Below are positions 1-6,491 of a DNA stretch of 16,784 bases, piece after piece. A model generated the notes under the pieces. The model was not told the DNA's origin, searched no databases, and saw only the letters and a program-made list of their open reading frames with translations. Numbering within the stretch: the stretch's first letter is position 1; the number at the start of each line of letters is the position of its first letter. The stretch lies in assembly GCA_964405735.1 (NCBI GenBank), contig CAYOPD010000090.1, positions 1-16,784 of the forward strand, written 5' to 3'. The DNA is from JADJLQ01 sp964405735. Its GTDB lineage: Bacteria > Bacteroidota > Bacteroidia > Chitinophagales > Saprospiraceae. Position numbers and translations under genes: made by a program.

Positions 1-417
1 TTGAAAAAACAGGCGATGGGCGGGGACATCATCAATATCGTATCCAAAAATGCGGTGGTTTCCGGGCCCAATAATGCAGCTTACGGATCCGCCAAATCGG
101 CACAGGGCCACTTGACCCGCCTCCTCGCGGCAGAACTCGGACCGGACAAGATCCGGGTGAACATGGTCAATCCAGATGCCGTGATCGCGGGATCCAATAT
201 CTGGGCGGGCGGTTGGGCCGAGGGCCGTGCCAAAGCCTACGGGGTAAGCATTGAAGAATTGCCCGCTTATTATGCAAAACGCACCTTGCTAAATGAAATC
301 ATCCTGCCTGAAGACATCGCCAACGCGGCTTTTGCCTTTGTCGGAGGACTGCTCAACAAATCCACGGGCAATGCCCTGAACGTGGATGGGGGAGTGGCGA
401 TGGGATTTTACAGGTAG
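1..417 (+). CDS. Bifunctional rhamnulose-1-phosphate aldolase/short-chain dehydrogenase, C-terminal part (5' truncated by window edge)
   Basis: Only the last ~138 residues are visible; the frame is open at base 1, so the gene starts outside the window. The segment is the second half of a classical SDR domain. It has the catalytic serine region 'NIVSKNAVVSGPNN', the Y-x-x-x-K pair in 'AAYGSAKSA', the 'KIRVNMVNPDAVI' strand and the C-terminal 'GNALNVDGGVAMGF'. The stretch 'IWAGGWAEGRAKAYG' followed by 'ELPAYYAKRTLLNEI' is, as far as I recall, characteristic of the dehydrogenase half of the fused RhaD-type enzymes (also called RhaEW/YuxG), not of stand-alone SDRs. In that family the N-terminal aldolase half cleaves L-rhamnulose-1-phosphate to DHAP and L-lactaldehyde, and the SDR half oxidises lactaldehyde. 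The rhaI isomerase and FGGY kinase further right supply the preceding steps. The aldolase half is not visible, so the fusion is inferred. Confidence 0.82.
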   Translation: MKKQAMGGDIINIVSKNAVVSGPNNAAYGSAKSAQGHLTRLLAAELGPDKIRVNMVNPDAVIAGSNIWAGGWAEGRAKAYGVSIEELPAYYAKRTLLNEIILPEDIANAAFAFVGGLLNKSTGNALNVDGGVAMGFYR

Positions 418-440
418 GGGGCGGTGGCCTGTTTAATAGT

Positions 441-453
441 ATCCCTATGGGAT
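441..453. repeat. Short palindrome ATCCC-TAT-GGGAT between convergent genes
   Basis: A perfect 5-bp inverted repeat with a 3-base loop sits in the 79-base gap between the dehydrogenase stop and the stop of the minus-strand VOC gene. It resembles the ATCCC-TAAC-GGGAT palindrome at 3311-3324, so it may be a solitary copy of the same dispersed REP-like element. It has no T-tract, so a terminator role is uncertain. Confidence 0.45.
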
Positions 454-496
454 CTTCCTATTTATATTATGTGTATTCGTTTGATTCCAACAGGAG

Positions 497-862
497 TCAA
501 TGGCCCGATTGAACGAACCTCAGGGTGTTTCCTCCCGGATCGTTTACATAAAATTCACGCATTCCCCACGTTTGGTCCAAAGGACCCTGGTGAACCGGTG
601 AATCCGGATTGTTCGGAACGATTAATCCACGTTGTATATATTTATTATAAAGGGCATCGACATCCTCTACTTTAATATAGACCGAAATCTTGGGCGTTCC
701 ATCCTTGCTGGCGAGCAGGATTTCTACATCTCCATTGATCAGGTCAACGCCCCATTCGTTCTCCGCCTCTTCCGGGTATTTTAATGTAAAATCCAGGATA
801 TCAGTATAAAAGCAAGTGGATGCTTTTAGGTTATCACAACGCAGGAGAGCTATTAGTTTCAT
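497..862 (-). CDS. VOC-fold protein (glyoxalase / bleomycin-resistance type)
   Basis: 121 residues, the usual length of a single-subunit vicinal oxygen chelate protein. Two beta-alpha-beta-beta-beta modules are recognisable: 'LRCDNLKASTCFYTDILDF' near residues 7-25 and 'YIKVEDVDALYNKYIQRG' near 62-79. It ends with the typical 'FYVNDPGGNTLRFVQ'. The usual first metal-binding His of glyoxalase-type members is replaced (L-R-C), which fits the non-metal, ligand-sequestering bleomycin-resistance branch better than a catalytic glyoxalase. The start overlaps the 3' end of the upstream membrane gene by 29 bases, so it is the last cistron of a three-gene minus-strand operon (BphX-like, membrane protein, VOC). 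The substrate is unknown. Confidence 0.82.
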   Translation of the reverse strand: MKLIALLRCDNLKASTCFYTDILDFTLKYPEEAENEWGVDLINGDVEILLASKDGTPKISVYIKVEDVDALYNKYIQRGLIVPNNPDSPVHQGPLDQTWGMREFYVNDPGGNTLRFVQSGH

Positions 863-1235
863 GATGGGTATTTCTGTAATGGTTGATGGTCAAAACGGCG
901 ACCGATAAAAATGGAATGGTGGAAAGGACGATTTTGTAATTTAAACCTAAAATACCCACCACAAGCATAAAACCCAGCAAAATCCCCAGGCCCCCCAAAC
1001 CCGTATAGGTCAGGATTCTGGAGGGCCTTTTTTGGAATAAGGTGATCAGCAACAGGATCTGACCCGCCATCGGCAGGAGGACGAAAGGATGGATGACCGA
1101 CAGGGGATCTTTAATCAACCTGGAAAAGACTTCCATCTCCGCCTCAAAAAGAAACCGATGGTTATTTCCGCCCCATTCCAGGTAACCGAACAGGGAGGTC
1201 AGGATCAATATAAAGTTATAAATTTTGCTTCTCAT
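834..1235 (-). CDS. Small four-helix membrane protein of unknown function
   Basis: The ORF could begin at 1259, but I prefer the ATG at 1235 (MRSKIYNF...), because the longer form reaches deeper into the upstream gene and lacks a better start context. The protein (~133 residues) has about four hydrophobic segments: an N-terminal helix 'IYNFILILTSLFGYLEW', a helix after 'HPFVLLPMAGQILLLITLF', a glycine-rich 'LGGLGILLGFMLVVGIL' and 'IVLSTIPFLSVAVL'. I do not recognise the family. It overlaps the upstream BphX-like gene by 20 bases and the downstream VOC gene by 29 bases, which is typical of translational coupling, so the three products are probably made together and may act on one pathway. Confidence 0.7.
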   Translation of the reverse strand: MRSKIYNFILILTSLFGYLEWGGNNHRFLFEAEMEVFSRLIKDPLSVIHPFVLLPMAGQILLLITLFQKRPSRILTYTGLGGLGILLGFMLVVGILGLNYKIVLSTIPFLSVAVLTINHYRNTHHETNSSPAL

Positions 1236-1638
1236 ATATTTTGGATTTCTGCAGGGCATACCATCCGGTCAGGATAACGATGATGTGCAAGGCCAGCCAG
1301 ATCAACAGGGCGGGAAGCGGATGGCCCCGGCTGATCATATAGGCATCCGCGATAAGGCCTCTTCCTATTTCGATACCAATAATAAGCCAGACCAGGATGC
1401 GGGCCTTTTCCGGCACCCGGGATGCCAACAACAGTACCACGCCGATTGCTCCGACTTCAAGTCCGAAAGTAACCCAGGTATCCACCAAAAACATGGCCAT
1501 TGGATTACCGGAAGCCGCATCATCCAGGGCTCCTGCGGGACCCTGCACCCGGATGGGAGCCCTGACGATAGCCACCATGACAAATTGAAGAATATAAAAC
1601 AAACCAATGACCCGGAGCCACCATTTGAGAAAGTTCAT
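1216..1638 (-). CDS. BphX-like four-helix membrane protein
   Basis: 140 residues with four predicted membrane helices. The sequence 'RVIGLFYILQFVMVAIVRAPIR', the 'FLVDTWVTFGLEVGAIG' helix and 'GIEIGRGLIADAYMISRG' match what I know of the BphX-like family, named from a membrane protein encoded in biphenyl-degradation clusters and without an assigned biochemical role. It is the first gene of the minus-strand operon 497-1638, followed with overlap by another small membrane protein and a VOC protein. The association of a BphX-like protein with a VOC-fold enzyme recalls aromatic-degradation clusters, but no ring-cleavage enzyme is visible here. The family call comes from motif recognition, not alignment. 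Confidence 0.68.
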   Translation of the reverse strand: MNFLKWWLRVIGLFYILQFVMVAIVRAPIRVQGPAGALDDAASGNPMAMFLVDTWVTFGLEVGAIGVVLLLASRVPEKARILVWLIIGIEIGRGLIADAYMISRGHPLPALLIWLALHIIVILTGWYALQKSKIYEKQNL

Positions 1639-1757
1639 AACCTTTTTTTATACCCGCCTTAACCGACTTTTATCCAAAGTAAGAAAATAAATCCGGAAAT
1701 TGAAACTCTGGCATGGCCGCCAGTTACAATAAAATTTATATACTAAAGTGGTTAATC

Positions 1758-2159
1758 ATGATCCGATTTGAAATTTCAAAAACAAAATGGCTGGCATTGC
1801 TCATAGTCGGCTTTATACCAAACAACAACATTTTTGCTCAGAAAGAAAGTAAACAAATGGTGCGGCTTGCACGGCTGGTGATCGATTCAACTCAACTCGC
1901 AAGTTATAATGCGATGCTGAAGGAGGAAATTGAAACTTCAATAAGAGTGGAACCCGGCGTGCTTACCTTATACGCCATGGCAGAAAAGGATAATCCTGCA
2001 AATATTACGATTCTTGAAATTTACGCCAATATCGAGGCTTACCATAAGCATATTCAGACCCCTCATTTCCTAAAATATAAAAACGGAACGAAGGATATGG
2101 TGAAGTCGCTCACCCTGGTTGAAGCCATTCCGCTCATTGCGGAAATGAAAATGAAATGA
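1758..2159 (+). CDS. Secreted ABM-domain protein (putative quinol monooxygenase-like)
   Basis: The open frame extends back to 1713, but the ATG at 1758 gives a clean signal peptide: basic n-region 'MIRFEISKTK', hydrophobic core 'WLALLIVGFIP', and likely cleavage after 'NNIFAQ'. The mature ~105 residues form one dimeric alpha/beta-barrel (antibiotic biosynthesis monooxygenase) domain: 'VRLARLVIDSTQLASYNAML', 'VEPGVLTLYAMAEKDNPAN', 'ITILEIYANIEAYHKHIQT' and 'HFLKYKNGTKDMVKSL'. The E-I-Y plus H-x-x-T-x-H-F pattern is typical of this family, whose members oxidise quinols or bind aromatic products. An exported ABM protein suggests a periplasmic or surface location. It is a single gene on the + strand between two minus-strand VOC operons, with somewhat AT-richer codons than the sulfatase cluster. 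Confidence 0.78.
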   Translation: MIRFEISKTKWLALLIVGFIPNNNIFAQKESKQMVRLARLVIDSTQLASYNAMLKEEIETSIRVEPGVLTLYAMAEKDNPANITILEIYANIEAYHKHIQTPHFLKYKNGTKDMVKSLTLVEAIPLIAEMKMK

Positions 2160-2258
2160 CATACGGGAGTAAATAACTTTTCCTTAGCGACATCAAGTAA
2201 TTTAAGTTGTATAAACCAAAGCACTGATTTCCGTTCTCTTTTTTTTTAAGATCTCAGA

Positions 2259-2627
2259 TTAATGCATGGAGTGCAGGGCTACCTTATTCCCCTCCGAATC
2301 AATAAAGTGAGCCATAAATCCGTTTGGCCCAATAGAGGTTTTGGGCATTACAATTTTACCTCCAGCCTTTTCGACTTTTGAAAGCGGAACGCTCAGATCG
2401 TCTCCACCATTAAGATAGACGATGGTTCCCGCCGTAGAGGGCTCAAATCCCTCGCCCTCAACAATACCCCCCGTTACCCCATTCTGCATGTCACCTGGTA
2501 AAATTCCATATTTTAATGACGGGTGTGGCATTTCCTGAACTTCCGCATCAAACAAAACCGAATAAAAGGTTTTGGCCCTTTCGAAATTTTTTACTGGAAT
2601 TTCAAACCAGTTGATGGAATTGGTCAT
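2259..2627 (-). CDS. VOC family protein (glyoxalase-like)
   Basis: 122 residues, single VOC subunit. It starts 'NSINWFEIPVKNFERAKTFY', has the inter-module strand 'GTIVYLNGGDDLSVPLSKVE', and ends 'FMAHFIDSEGNKVALHS', the pattern of the predicted enzyme subfamily often annotated as glyoxalase/bleomycin-resistance or lactoylglutathione-lyase-like. The W-F-E-I-P opening carries Glu where many family members carry a metal-binding His. The E-G-N-K-V-A-L-H end retains the second-module Glu, so metal binding is possible but not certain. It lies 16 bases downstream of a small membrane-protein gene on the same strand, so the two are probably co-transcribed. The substrate is unknown. Confidence 0.85.
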   Translation of the reverse strand: MTNSINWFEIPVKNFERAKTFYSVLFDAEVQEMPHPSLKYGILPGDMQNGVTGGIVEGEGFEPSTAGTIVYLNGGDDLSVPLSKVEKAGGKIVMPKTSIGPNGFMAHFIDSEGNKVALHSMH

Positions 2628-2643
2628 GTATTTCTTTTTTTAT

Positions 2644-3039
2644 TTATTTCTGCGAGGGGATCGGTAATTTCATTTTAAAGAGGTAATAAACCGAGCCTAT
2701 GACTATAAAAAGATGCGCAATCATACCCCCTCCCAATTTACCAAACTCCAGGACTTGCTGGCTCGCCCCGTAAAAGTCATTTCCCATGCTGATGAGATGG
2801 GACACCACGTTGACCACGAGGACAGCCTGGAGGGCTTTTGAGTCGGCTTCCTTGCGGACCAGAAAATTCAAAAGTCCAAGGGATAAAATCATTCCACCCA
2901 GCGAGCGGAACAGAAGGTTGGATTCCGCACTGACCTGAAGGCCAAAATTGGCGGATGTATAACCAGGGGCAATCATCATCATGCCACCGAACAACCCCGC
3001 AATAACGGCGGTGATGGTAAGGAAAGTGGATCGTTTCAT
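2644..3039 (-). CDS. Small four-helix membrane protein of unknown function
   Basis: About 131 residues from the ATG at 3039; an upstream TTG two codons earlier is in frame but less likely. There are four hydrophobic helices: 'FLTITAVIAGLFGGMMMIAP', 'LLFRSLGGMILSLGLLNFL', 'ALQAVLVVNVVSHLISMG' and 'GGGMIAHLFIVIGSVYYLF'. Size, helix count and the conserved 'FRSLGGMILSLGLLNF' hairpin resemble small DoxX/DUF4345-like membrane proteins, but I cannot assign a family. It is followed after 16 bases by a VOC gene, repeating the membrane-protein/VOC arrangement seen at 497-1638 and again at 13532-14933. Confidence 0.72.
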   Translation of the reverse strand: MKRSTFLTITAVIAGLFGGMMMIAPGYTSANFGLQVSAESNLLFRSLGGMILSLGLLNFLVRKEADSKALQAVLVVNVVSHLISMGNDFYGASQQVLEFGKLGGGMIAHLFIVIGSVYYLFKMKLPIPSQK

Positions 3040-3122
3040 ACCCAATAATCTGACCCCAGAAATTTACAATATATCCATTGGCTTTTATTGAAGTTTGAAA
3101 TCCAAAGTGGTTGGACGTGAAG

Positions 3123-3324
3123 CCGGGGATAAATTCCCGGTGCTGCGCGGAGTTTTGCCTCGGCCAAACAGGTATATGGCACTCTGTTATTTTCATGCAG
3201 GAGCGCAATGCGTGCCTTTAGGCACCCCGATGTGGGTAGAAAAAAAGATAAGGTAATTTCGTCCCATACGGGACGATATATAGATCCCATATCCAGGCTA
3301 CCCCTATCCTATCCCTAACGGGAT
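3123..3324. repeat. Cluster of REP-like palindromes in a 400-base intergenic region
   Basis: The gap 3040-3441 between the divergent membrane-protein gene and the sulfatase gene holds no convincing gene. It contains four palindromes in a row: CCGGG/CCCGG at 3123-3140, GTGCCT-TT-AGGCAC at 3212-3225, TCGTCCC-ATAC-GGGACGA at 3259-3276 and ATCCC-TAAC-GGGAT at 3311-3324. The combination of a 'GTGCCTTTAGGCAC' hairpin and 'CGTCCC..GGGACG' hairpins spaced by A-rich 'GGTAGAAAA'-like linkers is one I associate with dispersed intergenic repeats in Bacteroidota genomes. That is recall, not a search result. The sulfatase promoter presumably lies between 3325 and 3441. Confidence 0.6.
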
Positions 3325-3441
3325 GTAAAATCAAAATCCCTTGTTCCTCAGTTTTCACCAATTCATTTAAATGGTCATAATCCTTTCACCCATTGTTCTC
3401 CCTATGTCGGGGCAATTCCATATTTTACCAATCCATTCGGC

Positions 3442-5115
3442 ATGCGGATATCTTCCATCCTGTTTTTTCTTTTCACCGGCCTGGCTTGCCGCGATCAAAT
3501 TCCGGCTTTTCAGGCCCCTGGGGGTGTCGTTCCCTGGTCCTTCCGTCCCAATATCCTCTGGCTGGTCGCCGAAGACCTGAGCCCGGTGATCCCGGCTTTT
3601 GGTGATTCGACCATTGAAACCCCGAACCTTAGCCGGCTGGCTACCGAAGGCATTCGTTATCCGAGGGTATTCAGTCCATCTGGGGTTTGCGCACCCAGCC
3701 GTGCTGCCCTGGCCATGGGCATGTACCCCTCTCGTTTTGGCGCCCAGCATATGCGCACCGGCTTTTGGCCGGGAGGAAGACCAAGACCCGAACAGGTCCA
3801 AGCGCAATCTGCTTCCTTTCCCGAAGGCCTTCCCCAATATGAAGCCCTGCCCCCGCCCGAGGCCCGCATGCACAGCGAATATCTCCGGATGCAAGGATAT
3901 TATTGCAGCAACCGGTTTAAACAGGATTACCAGTTTGTAGCGCCAGTGACCGCCTGGGATGATTGCAGCAGGACGGCCCATTGGAGAAACCGTAAAGCCG
4001 GCCAACCCTTTTTTTCCATTTTTAATTTTGAAGTGACCCATGAATCCCAGATCTGGGCAAAGGCAAACGATTCGCTCTGGATAGACTCAACCTTGAATGT
4101 ACCCGTACCACCCTACTTGCCCAATACCCCGGTAGCCCTGCGCGATGTCCGCCGTATGTATTCCAATATCCGGGAAATGGACTTTCAGATTGGAAAGGTC
4201 CTGAAAGAACTGGAAGAAGACGGACTCCTGGACAGTACGATTATATTCTGGTATGGGGATCATGGTGGCCCCCTGCCCCGGCAGAAAAGGCTTTGTTACG
4301 ATTCGGGACTAAGGGCGCCCCTCATCATCCGGTATCCCAAGCAATGGAGGGCCGGCCAGGTAGACAGCCAACTGATCAGTTTTGTGGATTTTTTACCCAC
4401 CCTGATGTCCCTGGCTGAAACACCTCCCCCATCCCATCTGGATGGCAGGGCTTTTGCAGGAAAATATGCCACCGGCCCGCCAAGAACTTATATCCATGGC
4501 GGAGGTGACCGCTTTGATGAAAAATACGATATGATCCGTGCGGTCCGGGACACGAAGTATAAATACCTGCGCAATTTTCAGCCGGAGAAACCTTATTACC
4601 TGGCGGTCGGATACCGGGAGCAAATGCCCATCATGAAAGAATTGCTGCGCCTGAAAGAGGCCAATGCCCTCAATGAAATCCAGAGCCAGTGGTTCCGTTC
4701 CACTAAAGATTCCGAAGAACTTTTTGATACCGAAACGGACCCGCATGAATTAAAGAACCTGGCCGCATTACCGGAATATTCGGATAAGCTGGCCGAACTG
4801 CGAGACGAATGTGACCGATGGATAAAAGCCATCGATGACAAAGGCCTTATCGAAGAGAAGCAATATATCCGGTCCATCTGGGGAGGAGATCAGCAGCCCC
4901 GGACCAGTGATCCTGTGATCATCCGATCCGGCAATAAAGTCATTCTCTCCTGCAATACGGAAGGGGCATCCCTGGGGTATAAAATCCTGTCGACTTCAGA
5001 TACCTCCAAATCCTGGCAGGTATATATTGAGCCCGTTTCCTTGCCGGCAGGGAATAAACTGGAAGTCATCGCCCACCGCATAGGATATTTACCCAGTAAC
5101 GTAATTGCTGAATAA
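3442..5115 (+). CDS. Exported formylglycine-dependent sulfatase (S1 type) with C-terminal chitobiase-like domain
   Basis: 557 residues. An N-terminal hydrophobic segment 'ISSILFFLFTGLAC' ends in Cys16, a possible though non-canonical lipobox, so the enzyme is likely periplasmic or lipid-anchored. The core shows 'NILWLVAEDLSP' (metal site, with E44-D45 in place of the common D-D) and 'IETPNLSRLATEG'. The sulfatase signature C-x-P-S-R is at Cys83 (CAPSR), the residue converted to formylglycine. Helix 'RMYSNIREMDFQIG' precedes 'WYGDHGGPLPRQK', the second metal-binding Asp-His. Late motifs include 'VDFLPTLMSLA' and 'ELFDTETDPHELKNLA'. The last ~70 residues ('KVILSCNTEGASLGYKI' onward) resemble the chitobiase C-terminal/Fn3-like accessory domain. 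The gene ends 15 bases before rhaI, so it is co-transcribed with rhamnose catabolism, suggesting a sulfated rhamnose- or fucose-containing glycan as substrate. Substrate specificity is inference. Confidence 0.9.
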   Translation: MRISSILFFLFTGLACRDQIPAFQAPGGVVPWSFRPNILWLVAEDLSPVIPAFGDSTIETPNLSRLATEGIRYPRVFSPSGVCAPSRAALAMGMYPSRFGAQHMRTGFWPGGRPRPEQVQAQSASFPEGLPQYEALPPPEARMHSEYLRMQGYYCSNRFKQDYQFVAPVTAWDDCSRTAHWRNRKAGQPFFSIFNFEVTHESQIWAKANDSLWIDSTLNVPVPPYLPNTPVALRDVRRMYSNIREMDFQIGKVLKELEEDGLLDSTIIFWYGDHGGPLPRQKRLCYDSGLRAPLIIRYPKQWRAGQVDSQLISFVDFLPTLMSLAETPPPSHLDGRAFAGKYATGPPRTYIHGGGDRFDEKYDMIRAVRDTKYKYLRNFQPEKPYYLAVGYREQMPIMKELLRLKEANALNEIQSQWFRSTKDSEELFDTETDPHELKNLAALPEYSDKLAELRDECDRWIKAIDDKGLIEEKQYIRSIWGGDQQPRTSDPVIIRSGNKVILSCNTEGASLGYKILSTSDTSKSWQVYIEPVSLPAGNKLEVIAHRIGYLPSNVIAE

Positions 5116-5130
5116 ATTATACAAAGGATC

Positions 5131-6405
5131 ATGAAGATCAATCCATCAGACCTTGAACTACCCAATAAAAAGTTATTGAAGACCCATGAACAAAAAATGG
5201 AATGGTTTAAGATGTTTTCAAATCAGGCGGAAGACATTATTCAAAAGCTGACCGGTTTCCAGGTCGCCATACCGAGCTGGGCGCTGGGCACGGGGGGTAC
5301 CCGTTTTGGGCGTTTTTCAGGTGGAGGCGAACCGGCTACCCTGGAAGACAAGATTGATGATGTTGGGCTGATCCATGCTTTGAACCGGTCCAGTGGAGCC
5401 ATCTCCCTGCATATCCCATGGGACATCCCGAAAGATTACCAAAAAATCAAAGACCGGGCGGCATCGCATGGACTGGCTTTTGACGCTGTCAACTCCAATA
5501 CCTTCCAGGACCAACCGGGACAGCCGCTGAGTTATAAATTCGGTTCCCTGCACCATACCGACCCGGCGGTGCGGCACCAGGCCATTGAGCATAATATCGA
5601 AGTCATCCGATATGGAGAGGAGCTGGGTTCCAAATCCATTACTGTATGGTTGTCGGACGGTTCCAGCTATCCCGGCCAGTTGAATTTCCGGGAGGCTTTT
5701 CAAAGGACGCTCGGAGGATTGCAGGAGATCTACCAGGCCCTGCCCGTCGATTGGAAAATGTTTGTGGAATACAAGGCCTTTGAACCTAATTTTTATTCCA
5801 TGACCGTAGGAGATTGGGGACAGTCCCTGCTTTATGCCCAGAAGCTGGGCCCCAAGGCCTACACCCTGGTGGACCTGGGCCATCACCTGCCCAATGCCAA
5901 TATCGAACAAATCGTAGCCCTGCTCCTTATGGAAGGAAAACTGGGCGGATTTCATTTCAACGACAGCAAATACGGCGATGATGATCTCACCGTGGGGAGC
6001 ATCAATCCTTATCAATTGTTCCTGATTTTCCATGAACTGGTGGACGGCATGGATGCCCGCGGAATGGACCATGCCCGCGACCTGGCATGGATGATCGACG
6101 CTTCCCATAATATCAAGGACCCCCTTGAAGACCTGCTCCAATCGGTGGAAGCCATCCGGCAAGCTTATGCCAAAGCCCTCTTGATTGACCGCAGTTCTTT
6201 AAAGGCAGCCCAAATGCAAAACGATACCGTGCGCTGCGGGGAGATCCTGCAAGAAGCCTATCAGACCGATGTAAGGCCGTTGCTGGCAGAGGCCAGGCTG
6301 AGGTCGGGCGGAGCATTGGATCCAATCGGAGCTTACCGGGAACTGGGAGTAAGGCAGAAGCTGGTGGAGGCAAGGGGACATGGGTCGGTGGCGACGGGAC
6401 TGTAA
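5131..6405 (+). CDS. rhaI: L-rhamnose isomerase, RhaI type (sugar isomerase)
   Basis: 424 residues, close to the length of the Pseudomonas stutzeri L-rhamnose isomerase, to which recognisable blocks correspond: 'VAIPSWALGTGGTRFGRF', 'ISLHIPWD', 'FDAVNSNTF', 'YKFGSLHHTDPAVR', 'TVWLSDGSSYPGQLNFREAF', 'LGGFHFNDSKYGDDDLTVG', 'LLIDRSSL' and 'YQTDVRPLLAEARLRSGGA'. The four metal ligands of that enzyme are all present as Glu213, Asp248, His275 and Asp323. The enzyme interconverts L-rhamnose and L-rhamnulose in the cytoplasm; members of the family are promiscuous toward other aldoses. It starts 15 bases after the sulfatase stop with a weak AAAGGA upstream, and the kinase that would act next follows after an AT-rich hairpin. 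Operon membership with both is likely. Confidence 0.93.
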   Translation: MKINPSDLELPNKKLLKTHEQKMEWFKMFSNQAEDIIQKLTGFQVAIPSWALGTGGTRFGRFSGGGEPATLEDKIDDVGLIHALNRSSGAISLHIPWDIPKDYQKIKDRAASHGLAFDAVNSNTFQDQPGQPLSYKFGSLHHTDPAVRHQAIEHNIEVIRYGEELGSKSITVWLSDGSSYPGQLNFREAFQRTLGGLQEIYQALPVDWKMFVEYKAFEPNFYSMTVGDWGQSLLYAQKLGPKAYTLVDLGHHLPNANIEQIVALLLMEGKLGGFHFNDSKYGDDDLTVGSINPYQLFLIFHELVDGMDARGMDHARDLAWMIDASHNIKDPLEDLLQSVEAIRQAYAKALLIDRSSLKAAQMQNDTVRCGEILQEAYQTDVRPLLAEARLRSGGALDPIGAYRELGVRQKLVEARGHGSVATGL

Positions 6406-6407
6406 TG

Positions 6408-6483
6408 AATAATTAAAGAATTAAGGAATTAATAATTAAAACGGTCTTACTTAATTTATTAATTATTAATTTCTTTAATTATT
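6408..6483 (+). promoter_or_regulatory. AT-rich intercistronic hairpin between rhaI and the kinase gene
   Basis: Arms AATAATTAAAGAA (6408-6420) and TTCTTTAATTATT (6471-6483) are perfectly complementary. Directly inside them ATTAATAATTAA (6428-6439) pairs with TTAATTATTAAT (6459-6470). The result is a 25-bp stem with a single 7-base bulge (6421-6427) and a 19-base loop, occupying almost the whole 80-base gap and ending 8 bases before the kinase ATG. It lacks GC pairs and a T-tract, so it is not a classical terminator. mRNA processing, stabilisation of the upstream message or tuning of kinase translation are possible roles. Confidence 0.6.
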
Positions 6484-6491
6484 ATTTGAAA

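Noticed and set aside
3367..4041. Long minus-strand open frame (224 codons) opposite the sulfatase
   Set aside because: It is antisense to the catalytic core of a well-supported sulfatase gene and has a low-complexity, Gly/Arg-rich translation with no family pattern.
5317..6162. 281-codon minus-strand open frame opposite rhaI
   Set aside because: It mirrors the codons of a gene with all four metal ligands conserved; the translation shows no recognisable motif.
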